In this document: positions 12,835-24,452 of the stretch, piece by piece
Position numbering within the stretch: the stretch's first letter is position 1
Layout of the letters: each line of letters opens with the position of its first letter
Assembly (NCBI GenBank): GCA_023375675.1
Contig: JALQBC010000001.1
Location: 1,736,001-1,800,000, forward strand
DNA: 64,000 nt
Source of the DNA: Cytospora piceicola
Taxonomy: Eukaryota; Ascomycota; Sordariomycetes; Diaporthales; Cytosporaceae
Reading direction: 5' to 3'
Notes under the pieces: model-generated
The model's input: only the letters and a program-made list of their open reading frames with translations
What the model was told of the DNA's origin: nothing
Database searches by the model: none
Made by a program: the position numbers and the translations under genes

Positions 12835-14095
12835 ATGTCTACCAACTCGCCAAAACTATCAGGATCAGGGAGTGATCGTCAAAAATGGACCGCCGAACAA
12901 GATCAAATACTAAGTGATGCTGTGACAAAAGGTTAGTGGGCACCGTACTGGCCACTGGAGTGAAGACTCCATACATACTAGTATCACCGAAGGAGTTCAG
13001 ACCATTTCTAACGTCTTTTCCTGTCAAACAGCCTATACCCAAGGAAATACCATCAACTGGCATCAAGTAGCCACACACCTCCCGGGGAGGACCAACAAGC
13101 ACTGCCGCAAAAGGTGGCACTACAAGGTCGCCAACAACTTCCGCAAGGGACCATGGACACCTGAAGAAGACGATAGACTGCGTAGCGGCGTTGAAAAGCA
13201 CGGCACAAAATGGACGAGGGTTTCCCAGCATGTCGAGAGCCGAAACGGGGACCAATGCTGGAAGCGGTGGAACGACAGCCTCAACCCTGAGATCGACCAT
13301 AGCCCCTGGACGCAAGTGGAGGACGAGTTGTTGCTTCACCAAGTCGAAGTTCGGGGCACCAACTGGAGCGAGATCGTGTCGCATCACTTCCCCGGGCGGA
13401 CCACGCTGGCAGCTAAAAACAGACATGTCCTTCTACAACGGAGAGCAGAGGGCAGCCCAGACGAGCGCCCATTGTCGCTCGACACGAGTTCGGAAGACGG
13501 CCAAGGCCTCGACCAGAACACATGCAGGGCCAGTGACGTTGCCCAGCCCTCCACGCCTTACTCTTCGAATGCGTACATGTCGTTGCCTTTCGAACGCCAA
13601 ATCCTGGCCGAGCTACTCGAGCATGAGAATTCACCTTCAGCTTCGTTGTCGACGGCACCATCATCGGTCGATATAGTCAGGGGGTTTGGCGACGAATATA
13701 GCTGGAACATGACACAAGACACCTCGAACCCGCCAACACCAACCTCCCTCTTCAGTCTCAACGTGGGAACAGAAACAACCGCGAAAGTGTCTCCAGCAAT
13801 CGGCTCAGCCAATACCACCATGTTCATGACTGAGCCGCGAGCGCTGGACTCATCCGGGGGCGATTTTAGCCAAATGTTGCTCGCTCCATTTTGGGATTTC
13901 CATGGCGCACCGGACGCTCATGCGGATCAGGACATGTATAAAGGAGACGAACCGGTTGAAAAACAAAAGACGATCCATCTCAGGGCTACTTGCACTTCGG
14001 AATCGTTGGAGGCTGTGATGCGAGATCTGTCCAACAGTGTTAACGGCATGGTGATCTCCGGACGGATTCAAGATCTGGGGTATTCAGTGGAATGA
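12835..14095 (+). CDS. Three-repeat (R1R2R3) Myb-like transcription factor (386 aa)
   Basis: Probable nuclear DNA-binding regulator of the cluster. Exons 12835-12931 and 13032-14095; the 100-nt intron has a GTTAGT donor and a CAG acceptor, and the total is 387 codons with stop. Three Myb/SANT repeats occupy about residues 16-170, with spaced tryptophans W18/W42/W61, W74/W93/W112 and W125/W144. The third tryptophan of repeat 3 is replaced (near KNRHVLL). Each repeat shows a recognition-helix pattern such as GRTNKHCRKRW and NGDQCWKRW. The rest (about 175-386) is Ser/Thr/Pro-rich and may activate transcription. It lies between the reductase and the first P450 and is the only regulator gene in the cluster part of the window. 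Pathway-specific control is inferred from position. Confidence 0.85.
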
Positions 14096-15543
14096 TCCAT
14101 GATTGTGATTGCGATCATTACGACATCAAGCAGCGTTGTACTATCAACTATCTTTGGCTCAATATAGATATATATTCCACGCAATCTTTCATGGGTGTCT
14201 CAGACTCGCAGTAGGTAGTCCCGTTTACTCGCTACTGGGACCGTATGCCTGACTTACACTAAACTTACCTACCTAGGTAGCCTGTACAGTACCTGAAGAA
14301 ACGTGCCAATACCACTTTGGCTAAAACTGTTCAATATATAAACTGGCCTTTGATCCCGTGGTGGTGCGTTGTTACTCACAATAATTTTGAAGCCCCACTG
14401 CGCACTTTGATGTATGTAACCCCTCCAGCCAGTGGCCACGGAATCTCATAGACTTACCAGGAACAATGTGGCAGGAAGCAGTGGGATTAGGCTTAGTCCG
14501 CACTTGCTGGCGCGTAGACAACCGTACGGCTGTAGCTAGTTTGTTTCTGCTTAATAAATACAACACCAAACACAACCAATCCAACAGAAGCTTCAGTTTT
14601 TCCTACAAACAACAACGGAATGACGATCACTCACACGCTCGAGATTGTGCACAGCACGGTTGGATTCGTTGTTCCCAACAATGACGCGTGTCAGCTGACA
14701 TGTCAGCTCTTTCACGTCCGACGAAGGATCGCGCCATTTATACTTGATACCTAGATCTGAGACAGCGAAACAGGCCATTTGCGCGTATTGTTTCGTACAG
14801 CTGCCGGAATCACTCGGATCCACTCGGTTTCTGACCAGTTGCTGTGTTTCCTTTTGTAACTACGTACAGTAAGGGCTGAGAGCACGACTGGAAGGGTTCA
14901 TTGACGGGCGGTGTAAATGTAAGTGCTTATCTAGTCAACGGTGTCAATTTGATGCAGGTCTGGGTCGTGAAGCAGCAAATCATGTAGCGTAATTAATGAA
15001 GCATTTGAGAAATTCGATGGCCATTGGATCCGGAGTGACCAGCTTGGCCTGGAAATCAGGGCGACGTCGTAAATCTTTCGTTTGCCCTGCTGCGCCAGTG
15101 CGGCTGAAGAGAAAACAGGGGTCGCCATTGACGAATGCCAGATCATAGTGAGGTTTTGTCAGCATATATACCTGTATGTAAAAAGTACAAGTACACGATA
15201 TCATTTTTGACCTGTAGTATAGTATTATTAAGTCTGACAGGTTTGGCCCCGAGTTGTAGGGATGTCAGGTGGTCAACCAATCATGGGGAAGCGGAAGGAC
15301 GTATGGGAAAACCAGATCCTCACGGTCTACTGGTGTGATCGTGAATGAAGAAGGCGACCATATATCTGCAACTAGCCATGGCATGTATGCAATTTCATCC
15401 ACGCTTCTTGATTATATGTGTGCCTTGTATATTCTGCACACACCTTTTGAATTTCCATCCTTTTGCATTTACAGGAGAATTTGATAGGAATCTGTACAAT
15501 CTTAAACACATCAAGGTCGCCCACTCACATACCTGTGTTCACC
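14096..15543. other. Intergenic region
   Basis: 1.45 kb between the Myb gene and the first P450. I see no supported gene. It contains the palindrome CTACCTAGGTAG (14269-14280) and a CAACGG (Myb-type core) at 14936-14941. Confidence 0.6.
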
Positions 15544-17577
15544 ATGGCATACGATATGGCATCGGCGTACAGTTGGCTAGCTTCCCAGTCGAAGGGCCAA
15601 ACCATAGCCGCGATAATCCTCGCAATTGTCCTGTACTATGTGTTCGTTGGGATCTACAGGCTCACATGGCATCCCCTGGCTCGATCAAAAATCCCTGGAC
15701 CGAAGTTAGCGGCGGCGACATGGCTCTGGGAGTTCTATTACGAGGTCATCAATCGGAAAAGACTGAAGCCGGTCATCCTCCGAGAGCAGCTTCGGAAGGA
15801 ATATGGGCCTGTTGTCCGAATCAACCCAGATGAAGTACACATTCATGACAAGGAACTATACTTGGAGGTCAGCGAGCGATACAGTCACCCTCCTTGAGAG
15901 ACCCAGCTGGAGGCAAACGAACTTTAGGTGATTAATCCTCTATTCATAGGTCTTCAAAATTGGCTCCAAGTATCTGAAGTCGGACCGCTTCTACAAATGC
16001 TTCGCGTCCGATCACTCCGTCTTCAACGTCTCAGACCCTCAAGACCACCGCCGGAAGCGCGCCGTTCTATCTCCGTTATTCAGCCAGAGGGCCGTGTACG
16101 ACCTCGAGCATGTCATTCAGGATAAGATTGAGCATATGCTGCGCAAGATTTCTGAGCTCGCTGAGAACAAGAAGCCGGTGAACTTTCACTTCATCTTCCG
16201 CGCCGTGACGATCGACATCATAACAGATTTCTGTTATGCTCAGCCTTACAAGTGAGTCGTCCGGCCTCATATTGGATTCAAAGGGGCTCCAGAGATTTAT
16301 ATCCGCAGACTGACATAGCCGTTTGGCTTTTGCAATGAAAACAGTCAACTCGACTTTCCTGATTTCAAGGGACGGCACGTGATAGCACTCGAGACAAATG
16401 CAATGATGCTGCCCATCTTCAAGAACATCCGCTGGCTCGGCGGCCTCCTGGTCTCGCTCCCGCTGTGGTTCATGAAGCTGATCGAGCCAGAGGGCGCAGG
16501 CAACGCCGAGATGCTGCGCGCGGCGCGCAATCACATCCGCCGGCTGATCTCCGACCCCTCTCTCCTCAACGCCGCCGGCCACAAGACGGCGTTTCAGGCG
16601 ATGATGGAGCTCTTCCCCAAGGGCGTCGAGGTCGACGAGGAGCACAAGCTGACGTACCTGACCCAGGAGGCCAACACGATCGTCACGGCGGGAAGCGAGA
16701 CGACCGCGAGCGTGCTGGAGGTGGGGTTGTTCCGCGTGCTGCAGAACAAGGCCATTTGCGACAGGCTGTTTGAGGAGCTGAAGGAGGCTATTCCGAATTT
16801 GAAGGAGGCGCCGAAGCTTGCGATGCTGAAGCAGCTGCCGTATCTGGTGAGCATTCACCCACCCGGTGACATGTTCTGGAAAGAAACCGCGTTTTCACAT
16901 GGGATACTTCTTGAGGGTAAACGCGTGATACTAAGATTATTAATAGTCTGCATGCGTCAAAGAGTCCCTACGAGTTACTTACGGTGTCCTTGGGGCCCTT
17001 CCACGTGTGGTCCCTGCCGGTGGTGTTGAGGTTAGGGGGTATTACATTCCCGCTGGAGTGAGTCTACAATCGATCACCTTTTCTTTCATACGGCATTGCT
17101 GGACACGCTTCAAGGGCTTGCAAGTTGATGGATTCTCCAGACAGTCATCGGTATGGACTCGTACTCACTGCACCACGACGAGTCCATTTACCCGGATAGC
17201 CACGTCTTCAAGCCGGAGCGCTGGTTAGAGAGCAACGCGGACATGGAGCGCTACCTAGCGAGTTTTTCGAACGGTACCCGGCAGTGCATTGCCATCAAGT
17301 GAGTTTTCTCAATTCAGCGGTTGCCGAATGCTCCATGCGGCCATGTCCACGCATCCTCGAGTCTTGTGTGTATCATTAGGTGCGGACAACATGACCTAAC
17401 ATAATTTCTAGTCTTGGCTATGCGGAGCTGTACATGTTGCTGGCCAACATCGTACGCAGGTTGCATTTGACTCCGTACGAAGGCTTCTCAGAAAGCGATT
17501 TCGAATTCGAAGATGTCTGGCTGCACTCCCTGCCCAAGCAGACTCTGGCAGCTTATACTGAACAGCGGAGGGAATGA
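15544..17577 (+). CDS. Cytochrome P450 monooxygenase, first (520 aa)
   Basis: Membrane-anchored haem oxygenase, presumably tailoring the cluster product. Six exons: 15544-15867, 15950-16251, 16345-16846, 16947-17057, 17141-17298 and 17412-17577, giving 521 codons with stop. The chosen ATG has a CACCATGG context; the frame is open further upstream but that ATG is in a poor context. An N-terminal hydrophobic anchor (about residues 17-40) precedes IPGPK. Helix I has AGSETT, the ExxR motif is E382-SLR, and PERW follows. The haem loop reads FSNGTRQCIA with ligand Cys462. The residue two after the Cys is Ala464 instead of the usual Gly. The first donor is GTCAGC, a weak but workable site. It is convergent with the aldo-keto reductase. 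Confidence 0.88.
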
Positions 17578-18507
17578 CGGCCGCTGGATCAACCTGGCGC
17601 AAGAACCAAATCTTGGAAAAATGCAACAACCCCAACAAACCGTCCTTGAGGCGGTTGATCGGGGGCGAAGTAGAGATGGAGGACGGATCATCGTCTTGTC
17701 ATAGATTTTTGATGTTGAAGGTGGGACTTTTAAGATAGAAAACGGGCATGACGATCTGTTTTCGAAGACATAGGTATCATTACCCCGGGGTAGTTCATAT
17801 AGACGAAGTACAGTAATTACCTATCTGAAGTTGATTCCTCAGCTTTTGAGCGCCAATTCATCTGACACTGGGGACTACACCCTTATAGTATATACATTAG
17901 GTGCCCCCCATATATCATCTGACTCATCCAAGGGATATATATGATTTATCAAGGACATATGAAGGGTATATAGGGGTCACCACACAGACCGGTTTGGAGG
18001 GGGGTAGGCCCTAACCCCAGGTATCTCTAGACCTTGAAATAACTTAAATAGAAGGGAAATTTTAAGTTTTTCCTATCAAACATAGGCCTTCTATATGTCA
18101 TACCCCGAGAAGCTGTATGATATATAATATACGCTAAATATTAGGTTCCATACACTAAAGTCAAAGCATCTTAGACATCTATATAATATATCAGGGCAAT
18201 ATGCTATATAGGGATATGATATATGGGGGGTACCCACTGTACATGAGGACCTTGGAGCTGTAATTTGTCGTTGATGCTCAAGTACTTAAGTAGGCTCTGT
18301 ACAAATTCGGGACCGATCAGTTTGCGAAGTACATGCAAATACGATATAAATCTGGTAATCTACATATGTATTTTGGTTTTCGGATCCAAGTACTCTAACA
18401 ACCATGGGAGCAGTCCTCAAATTCACCCTAGCAGTGCCTCGACCTTCAGAAGATTAGAGCTTCCCCTGAAATTAGAGAGCGCTCAACTTATCTACAGAAC
18501 CCATGTC
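17578..18507. other. AT-rich intergenic region
   Basis: 930 bp between convergent 3' ends. The stretch from about 17880 to 18250 is strikingly rich in TATA/ATAT words. I see no gene and no recognisable transposon; it could be a decayed repeat. Confidence 0.5.
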
Positions 18508-19589
18508 TCAACCCCAAAGGGTGGCTTCAAGCTGGGCGTTGTACCGACCTCCCTGGACGGTGAACTGCGACAGGATGGAGTCCAACTTTGCCTTGTCATC
18601 GGCCGACAGCTTAATCACCTTGGAATTTTCATTGACACGCGGAGCGGATGACGCTCCAGGAATTGGAATGATGACCCCCGCCTGTGAGGAATTGGAGTAG
18701 GAGCGAACCCAGGCCAAAGCGAGCTGAGCGGGCGTGACGCCCTTCTGCTCAGCAAAGGATTGGACCTTCTGAACGAGCTCAAGGTTCTTGTTGAAGTTCT
18801 GTGGAGTCCGTTAGAAGCTGGGCCATCTCTAGACGATCACGTGAAAATCCCCGGAGATGGGTTTCTTATTCTTATTCAACTTACCTCAGGCTGGAAGCGG
18901 TCAAAGTAGCGGCGGATGTCGCCCTCGGGGATATCCTCTGGGCTCTTGATCTCACCCGTGAGGAACCCACGGCCCAGAGGCGAGTATGCCACGATGGGGA
19001 CGCCAAGCTTCTTGGTCGTGGCAGCCACGCCATTCGTCAGGATATCGGTGCTCCACAGGGAGAACTCGACCTCGACCAGGCTGAGCGGGACGATGGCGTT
19101 GGCCTTCTCGATGGTCTCGGCGCCGACCTCGCTCAGGCCCACGCCGCCAATCTTGCCCTCGTCGACGAGCTCCTTGAGCGCGCCGAGCGTCTCCTCGAGC
19201 GGCACGCTCGGGTCGCTGCGGGCGGGGCCGAAGATGTCGATCTTCTTGACGCCGCCGAGGACGCGCAGCGAGTTCTCGACGCTGGTGCGGACGCCCGCGC
19301 GCGAGACGGTCGGGTACATCGTCTTGAGGTCCGAGGCGCCCTTGACGAAGAGGGTGACCTTGTCGGCGTCGGCCGGGTGGGCCTTGAAGTAGCGGTGCAG
19401 CAGGGCCAGGCCCTCGGTGGGCTCGGGCATGCCGTAGAACTCGGAGGTGGACCAGAAGGTCGCGCCGTTGGCGATGGCCGCCTTCATGGCGGCGAAAGCT
19501 TGCTCGTCTGGGGCCGAGGTTGGGCGCCAGGTCAGGCCCATCAGGCCGTAGCCGGTGGCAAGGTTGGGCTTTGGGACGGAGTGAGACAT
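18508..19589 (-). CDS. Aldo-keto reductase, pyridoxal-reductase (AKR8) type (331 aa)
   Basis: NADPH-dependent oxidoreductase of the TIM-barrel AKR superfamily. Exons 19589-18885 and 18798-18508 (intron 86 nt), 332 codons with stop. The start is the Met of MSHSVPKPNL, which aligns with the usual N-terminus; an in-frame ATG 32 codons upstream (19685) is possible. The sequence keeps the PLR1-like blocks LTWRP, PDEQAF, EFYG (catalytic Tyr), VKG (Lys) and GLSE, and the C-terminal nucleotide-binding IPIPG. The Asp of the canonical AKR tetrad is replaced (FWSTSEFYG) and the His position reads FGPAR, consistent with the AKR8 branch. It may reduce an aldehyde from the A-T-R enzyme or serve general metabolism; cluster membership is inferred from position. 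Confidence 0.85.
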
Positions 19590-20910
19590 GTTTCTGGTGG
19601 TTGTATGAGTGGTGGGGGATTTTGCTGCAGAATTGTTGGTGAGCCGAGCCTTGATTTTGCGAAGGATGCTAGTATAGTGGACCATGGAGGTTGACTGGAA
19701 AGAAGTGAACAGATGGCGGGAGGATAATGTGCAAGAGTGAGCGGTGAGTGGCTCGTTGTCTTTATATACACGTCAATCTTGTGCCATTCCTGTGATATAT
19801 GATACACGCGCCGTGATTTACTCAGGTTAGCATACGACATTCAAAACAGCAATGACTTCGATCACTTCTGCGCCCCGTTATCCTATTAGGTCTCTATGTA
19901 ATAGATATTCCTACTCACTCGGATTCCCGCCCACAGGCTCATGCAGTCAGCTTGACGCCAAAGTACCTAAGTACAACATAAGTACAACACCGTACCGATC
20001 CTTTTAAGTGACATCACTGCCAACAGCACTTTGATGCCACATTCGCGGGTGGGTTGCGGTTGTGGCTGCTTATGGCTACACAGGGGCGGGGTACCTTGGT
20101 CCTTTTGGTTGTATCAAAGGAGGGGGCTCTGCTTGGCTTTGTCTCACGCGGAGTTAGCAGCTGGGAGTTAACCCTCGCGCTTGTGTGTTCAAATCCTCGC
20201 CTTAGGCTTTTCCCCGGCTCGCTTGAATTGCTTGTCTTATGTCCGAACCTTGGTATGGTCTTGGACGACCGGAGATTGTGTGTTCTGGGAAAGGGCAGCC
20301 TCCCGTCTTCAGTGCGATCGACCTAGTCTAGTGAAATCAGTCATCACTGCCGACATTTCGTTTACAAAGGACATCTGGAGGTTCGCCCACTATGGTAAAC
20401 TTAGTACTGGCTTCCTGGCCAAGGATGATTGGTCATCATATCAACCCGGTCGCATGTTGCCGTCTATGATGCAATATTAATTGGTTTGGTGGCTACATGT
20501 CTTTGTGGATATTGACTAGAATCACCTAATATGATCTGCTTTGCCCTGATGGACTCGAATAAGCTTACTATGTTTTTTTACTCTGAAACAGAGGCCATCA
20601 CCAATCCGTATTAGGCTTATCTCCACCCTTCCAGGAAGTTCAGCCGCACCAGCCTTTACCTGGGTACTTGGTAGGTATTACCAAACCTCAATTATTCAAT
20701 CGCTTCGTTGGTCATTACAGACTTAATTATTCAGTTGAATAGTTCGATGAACGAAAATAGCTAGATTCTTTGGTGGATGTGTCCCTTTTCGGAGCCCTTT
20801 GAGTCTGCATCTGGGCTTTTCGTATGCAAATGCTCAAGTCCTCCATAATCTGGGTCTTGTATAATTTGTATTATACAGAAGCCAACACTTGGACATTGGT
20901 ATAAACACCC
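19590..20910. other. Intergenic region
   Basis: 1.3 kb. Near the AKR start it has TATATAAA on the minus strand (about 19769-19762). Short open frames elsewhere have no recognisable protein features. A tRNA-like GTTCAAATCC at about 20187 lacks the stems a tRNA would need. Confidence 0.55.
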
Positions 20911-22527
20911 TCAGGAGTGGATCATTGTCAAATCAACATCGAGCTTCCCACCCTGCGGGAAAACAAACCACAAATTTTTCATGTCCATCGTGTCGTGGTC
21001 AAAACCCTGCGGCAAAGAAACCAAAAAGTTGGCAACAACGGCCGCGATCACTAGGCGAAATTCGATGTAAGCGAGGTGCATACCCATGCAAATACGACTT
21101 CCAAAGCCCCAAGGAGATAAGGCCTTTCTCATCTCAGGCGTGCCTGGAAGCCATCTATCCGGGTCAAAATGATGTGGCTCGGGGAAGATGACCGGATCAC
21201 GATGCAGTGAGTACGTCTGGACCCCGATGACTGTGCCAGCTGGGAGCTTGTGTCCTGTCGAGAGTGTCACACCGGCCTCGGGGACCACGCGTTCCAGGTG
21301 TGACGGAATGGCAGCGTAGAGCCGAAGCGACTCGGAAATGAAAGCCTCGAGATAAGAGCAGTTCTCAAGAATTGCATGCGACATCTCGAGTACCCCATCG
21401 TCACTCTCCGTGACTGCATGTGCAGTTGCCTCGCTACGGCTACGGCGGGCCTTCCTATGCGCGTCAACGACCTCGTCGCGAAGCTTCTGCTGGACATCTG
21501 GCCGACGAGCAATTTCATACATGGCAAACGTCAGCGTGTTGCTCGTGGTATCCGTGCCCGCAAAGTACACCGCCGCGATCTCGCCCACGATACGCTCCGT
21601 GCTGAGGTGCTGGCCGGTCGTCTCGTCCTCGTACTTTGCATAAGACGACACCAGCGTCGGCGGCCGCTCGTCTGCCTTGCGGCTGCCGCCATCCGCCGCC
21701 GCGAAGGCGCGCTGGACCGTTTCGCGAGCGTATTCTGACAGCCTGGCCTCGCCGCCGAGGTGGTGCTGCCACCTGGCCACGGGCAGATGCTTGAAGACGG
21801 TGACCCACAGCCACGACGGCATAGTCGCGCGCGTGGGGATGATGAGGGTGGCCGAGTCAAGGTCGTGGACAAAGGGGTGCTCACGGCCCGTCTTGAGCAG
21901 CTGGAAGTCCTCGCCCAGCACCGAGGAGCCCAGCATGTCCAGGGCCATGTATCGGGCCATCTTGAGGAACTCGACCGTTGTCGTCGACCTTGTCACTCCC
22001 TGGCCGCCGTCTTTGACGTCGCAGCGGGTGCGGAGGTTGTGAACGAGAGACACCGCGTGCTCTTCCATCTTGGGCATGAACTTGACGATGGAGTTTTTGG
22101 AGAATGTCCGGGCGGTAATGGCTCGTCTGAGGGAGTGGTCCTTGGGATCCGTGGTGCTGAAGATGTTGCTGGCTCCATCGAGTCCCCACGGCGGGTAAAA
22201 GTCGCTCTTCACGAATTTGGCACCAATACCGTAGACGGTCTTGATATCAGTCTGTGACGAGACGAGGACTTTGTTGGGTGCGATGCGGACCACTGATCCA
22301 TAACGGGAGAGGCATTCATCAAGTGCCTCGCATTTTCGCAACCTGAAAGTATGGTAGAGAAGCCAGAAGGGTGTCGCCCCGGCGAGTTTGGGTCCGGGAA
22401 GTGAGGCCAATGGATGACCAAGTATGTTGTACAAGACGCGACCAATATTGAACAACAATGTCAGGAGAGTAAGTCCAACCAGGGCCTGCTCTAGGGCAGA
22501 ATAATCTCTGACGAAAGCAAGGTCCAT
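20911..22527 (-). CDS. Cytochrome P450 monooxygenase, second (538 aa)
   Basis: Intronless P450, second oxygenase of the cluster. The start is the ATG at 22527 (MDLAFVRDYS), which places a hydrophobic anchor (about residues 12-32) directly before the Pro-rich LASLPGPK. The open frame continues 86 codons upstream without a plausible domain, and using it would bury the anchor. Motifs: AGTDTT in helix I, ESLR (ExxR), DPDRW, and haem loop WGFGSRICMG with ligand Cys480. It contrasts with the first P450, which has five introns, so the two are not recent duplicates. It is divergent from the O-methyltransferase at 22986 across 458 bp, suggesting shared control. The substrate cannot be read from sequence. 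Confidence 0.9.
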   Translation of the reverse strand: MDLAFVRDYSALEQALVGLTLLTLLFNIGRVLYNILGHPLASLPGPKLAGATPFWLLYHTFRLRKCEALDECLSRYGSVVRIAPNKVLVSSQTDIKTVYGIGAKFVKSDFYPPWGLDGASNIFSTTDPKDHSLRRAITARTFSKNSIVKFMPKMEEHAVSLVHNLRTRCDVKDGGQGVTRSTTTVEFLKMARYMALDMLGSSVLGEDFQLLKTGREHPFVHDLDSATLIIPTRATMPSWLWVTVFKHLPVARWQHHLGGEARLSEYARETVQRAFAAADGGSRKADERPPTLVSSYAKYEDETTGQHLSTERIVGEIAAVYFAGTDTTSNTLTFAMYEIARRPDVQQKLRDEVVDAHRKARRSRSEATAHAVTESDDGVLEMSHAILENCSYLEAFISESLRLYAAIPSHLERVVPEAGVTLSTGHKLPAGTVIGVQTYSLHRDPVIFPEPHHFDPDRWLPGTPEMRKALSPWGFGSRICMGMHLAYIEFRLVIAAVVANFLVSLPQGFDHDTMDMKNLWFVFPQGGKLDVDLTMIHS

Positions 22528-22985
22528 CGCGTCAGAGTAAGGTAAGGACTGCTGAAAGCTACGGATGAATATTCCACGGTCAGGTGGGAATACGAGGATC
22601 GACTCTCGTCCTATAGTATCTGTGATCCAAGGTATTGATGAACACGGGTGGTTGTTCGACATTTGAAGAAGATGTGCCGAGTTAAATTGGATCCGGGATC
22701 CCTCTTTCTCCCAGGTCCAGATATCCGTGAGTATGTTGTTCTGGGTCCGAGTACAAGTAGGGGCGACTGAAGTGAGACGGCCCAATCTTGTACTACTTGG
22801 CGACTCTGATCCTCCTTTCGCGACAACGTGATTTGGCGCTCCAATCTAAAACTAATTGATCCTTTTAAAGCGGCTAGAGACCGAAACAGCTCCAACACGT
22901 TCCTTTCGTCTTGGTGGGATCTCATCTGTCTAGAGTTCATGCATATGCCCGCGTCTGACACTGTGTTCTCAAAGTTCCCATCACC
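22528..22985. promoter_or_regulatory. Bidirectional promoter, P450 / O-methyltransferase
   Basis: 458 bp separate the divergent ATGs at 22527 (minus) and 22986 (plus). No clear TATA box or repeat is visible. The open frame reading into it from the P450 side is taken as untranslated. Confidence 0.55.
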
Positions 22986-24452
22986 ATGTCTGGAAGAACT
23001 CTCAAGCAACTGCTGGCTGCCATATCCACGGCCTCGGATGCACTTTTAGGGGACCTGGGGCCAGAAGCTTCCGAGTCAACGGTCGATAGCATTCAACCCC
23101 TCAACTTGAAAACCGTTGATCAAAATGTGGTCAAGACTCTTGTCAATGCATCCCGGGAGTTGCAAGTCCTTGCACAGGGACCAGGACAATTGCTCAGCCT
23201 GATGGCTTTCGCTGTATGTTGTTTCTCTTGGCAGAACAGCATACTATAGTCTGGGGTCCATACCTATCATGCGAGACAAAACCAGGCTGATGTTATTGCA
23301 GTACCACGACACCTCATCACTGGGCATCATCCTGGAATTTGACATTCCCTCTCTCGTCCCCATAGACGGCACGGCCATAAGCTTGAGCTCCCTATCAGCA
23401 CGCACAGGCCTACTCGAGGACAAACTCGCCCGCGTGCTTCGCTACGCCACCACCAACTTCATCTTCCGCGAGCCCTTGGCCGGCCACATCGCCCACACCG
23501 CCGCATCCGCGGCCCTGGCGCGCGACCCCGGGTTCGCCACCTTCCTCCGGCACGTGCTCGTCGACCTCGCGCCGATCGCCGTCGCGCTCCCCGCCGCCTG
23601 CCGCCAATGGCCCCAGAGCGAGGCTCCCGACGAGTGTGGCCTCAACGCGGCCTTCAACACAGGCGATCGCTTTTTCGAGTGGCTGAGCAGGGACGCCGGC
23701 CGCCAGGCGCGGTTCGACGCCGGCATGGCGGGCTTCAGCGCTGCTTCTGGGGACAATGGGGATAGGCCGCAGACTATAGATGTCAAGGCGTATCCTTGGA
23801 GCAAGAAGCTGGCCGACGGGGCGAAGATTGTTGATGTCGGCGGCGGATGTAAGTTAACTACATCAGTTGATGATGCCGTCGAATCCCTCTTTTTTGGTAA
23901 CTCAAGCTCCTTTCAAGCATGATTCGTGCTAATGCGAAATGTTTAGCTGGGCACGTCTCTCGTGCCCTCGCCCTTGCCTACCCACAGTTCCACGTAACGG
24001 TGCAAGACCGCCCCGAAGCCATCGCCACCTCTGCCCAACAGGCCGACAAGCCCTCGAACCTCTCTTTCCAGGCCCATGATTTCTTCTCCACGCAGCCTCT
24101 CTACGGTGCCGATGTCTATTTCCTGCGCCAAATTATCCACGATTGGCCGCGTGCCGAATCTGTGGCCATACTCCGCGCTCTGATCCCCGCGCTGAAGAAG
24201 GGCGCGCGAGTGCTCATATCCGAGTATACTATTGTGAATGAGCGCAACCCGGAAGACTACCATCCCGTGGACGACAAGCTGATCCGCCAGATGGACTTGC
24301 AAATGATGGCCGTCTTCAACTCCAAGGAGCGGACTGCGGATGAGTTCGCCAAGCTCTTTGCGCTGGCTGACCCTAAAATGAGATATTCTGGGTTTTATCA
24401 GGCGCCTGAGGACCCCAAGAGTTGCATATTTGAGGCCGTGTGGGAGGGGTAG
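22986..24452 (+). CDS. SAM-dependent O-methyltransferase, COMT type (426 aa)
   Basis: Predicted to methylate a phenolic hydroxyl of the pathway product. Exons 22986-23213, 23302-23848 and 23947-24452 sum to 427 codons with stop; the ATG has a CACCATGTC context. The N-terminal part (about 1-180) is a helical, winged-helix-like dimerisation region. The C-terminal Rossmann part has the SAM motif VDVGGGSGH, an acidic QDRP, HDFF and the catalytic block IIHDWP with His323, the general base of this family. Length and layout are normal for fungal methyltransf_2 enzymes. It shares a promoter region with the second P450 and is one of two methyltransferases in the cluster. Confidence 0.9.

Noticed and set aside
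15463..15543. Upstream ATG extension of the first P450
   Set aside because: The Met at 15544 has a strong CACCATGG context and directly precedes the hydrophobic anchor.
16076..16858. 260-codon minus-strand ORF
   Set aside because: Antisense to the first P450 and spans two of its exons and an intron; no domain features.
18801..19694. 297-codon plus-strand ORF
   Set aside because: Antisense shadow of the aldo-keto reductase; Ala/Gly/Arg/Leu-rich composition arises from GC-rich codons on the other strand.
20100..20210. tRNA-like B-box GTTCAAATCC
   Set aside because: No pairing for the T stem or acceptor stem around it.
20054..20326. 90-codon plus-strand ORF
   Set aside because: No recognisable motif, starts inside an intergenic stretch, and has no splice-supported extension.
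22528..22785. 86-codon N-terminal extension of the second P450
   Set aside because: Would place the membrane anchor internally and overlaps the divergent promoter; the first Met before the anchor is at 22527.
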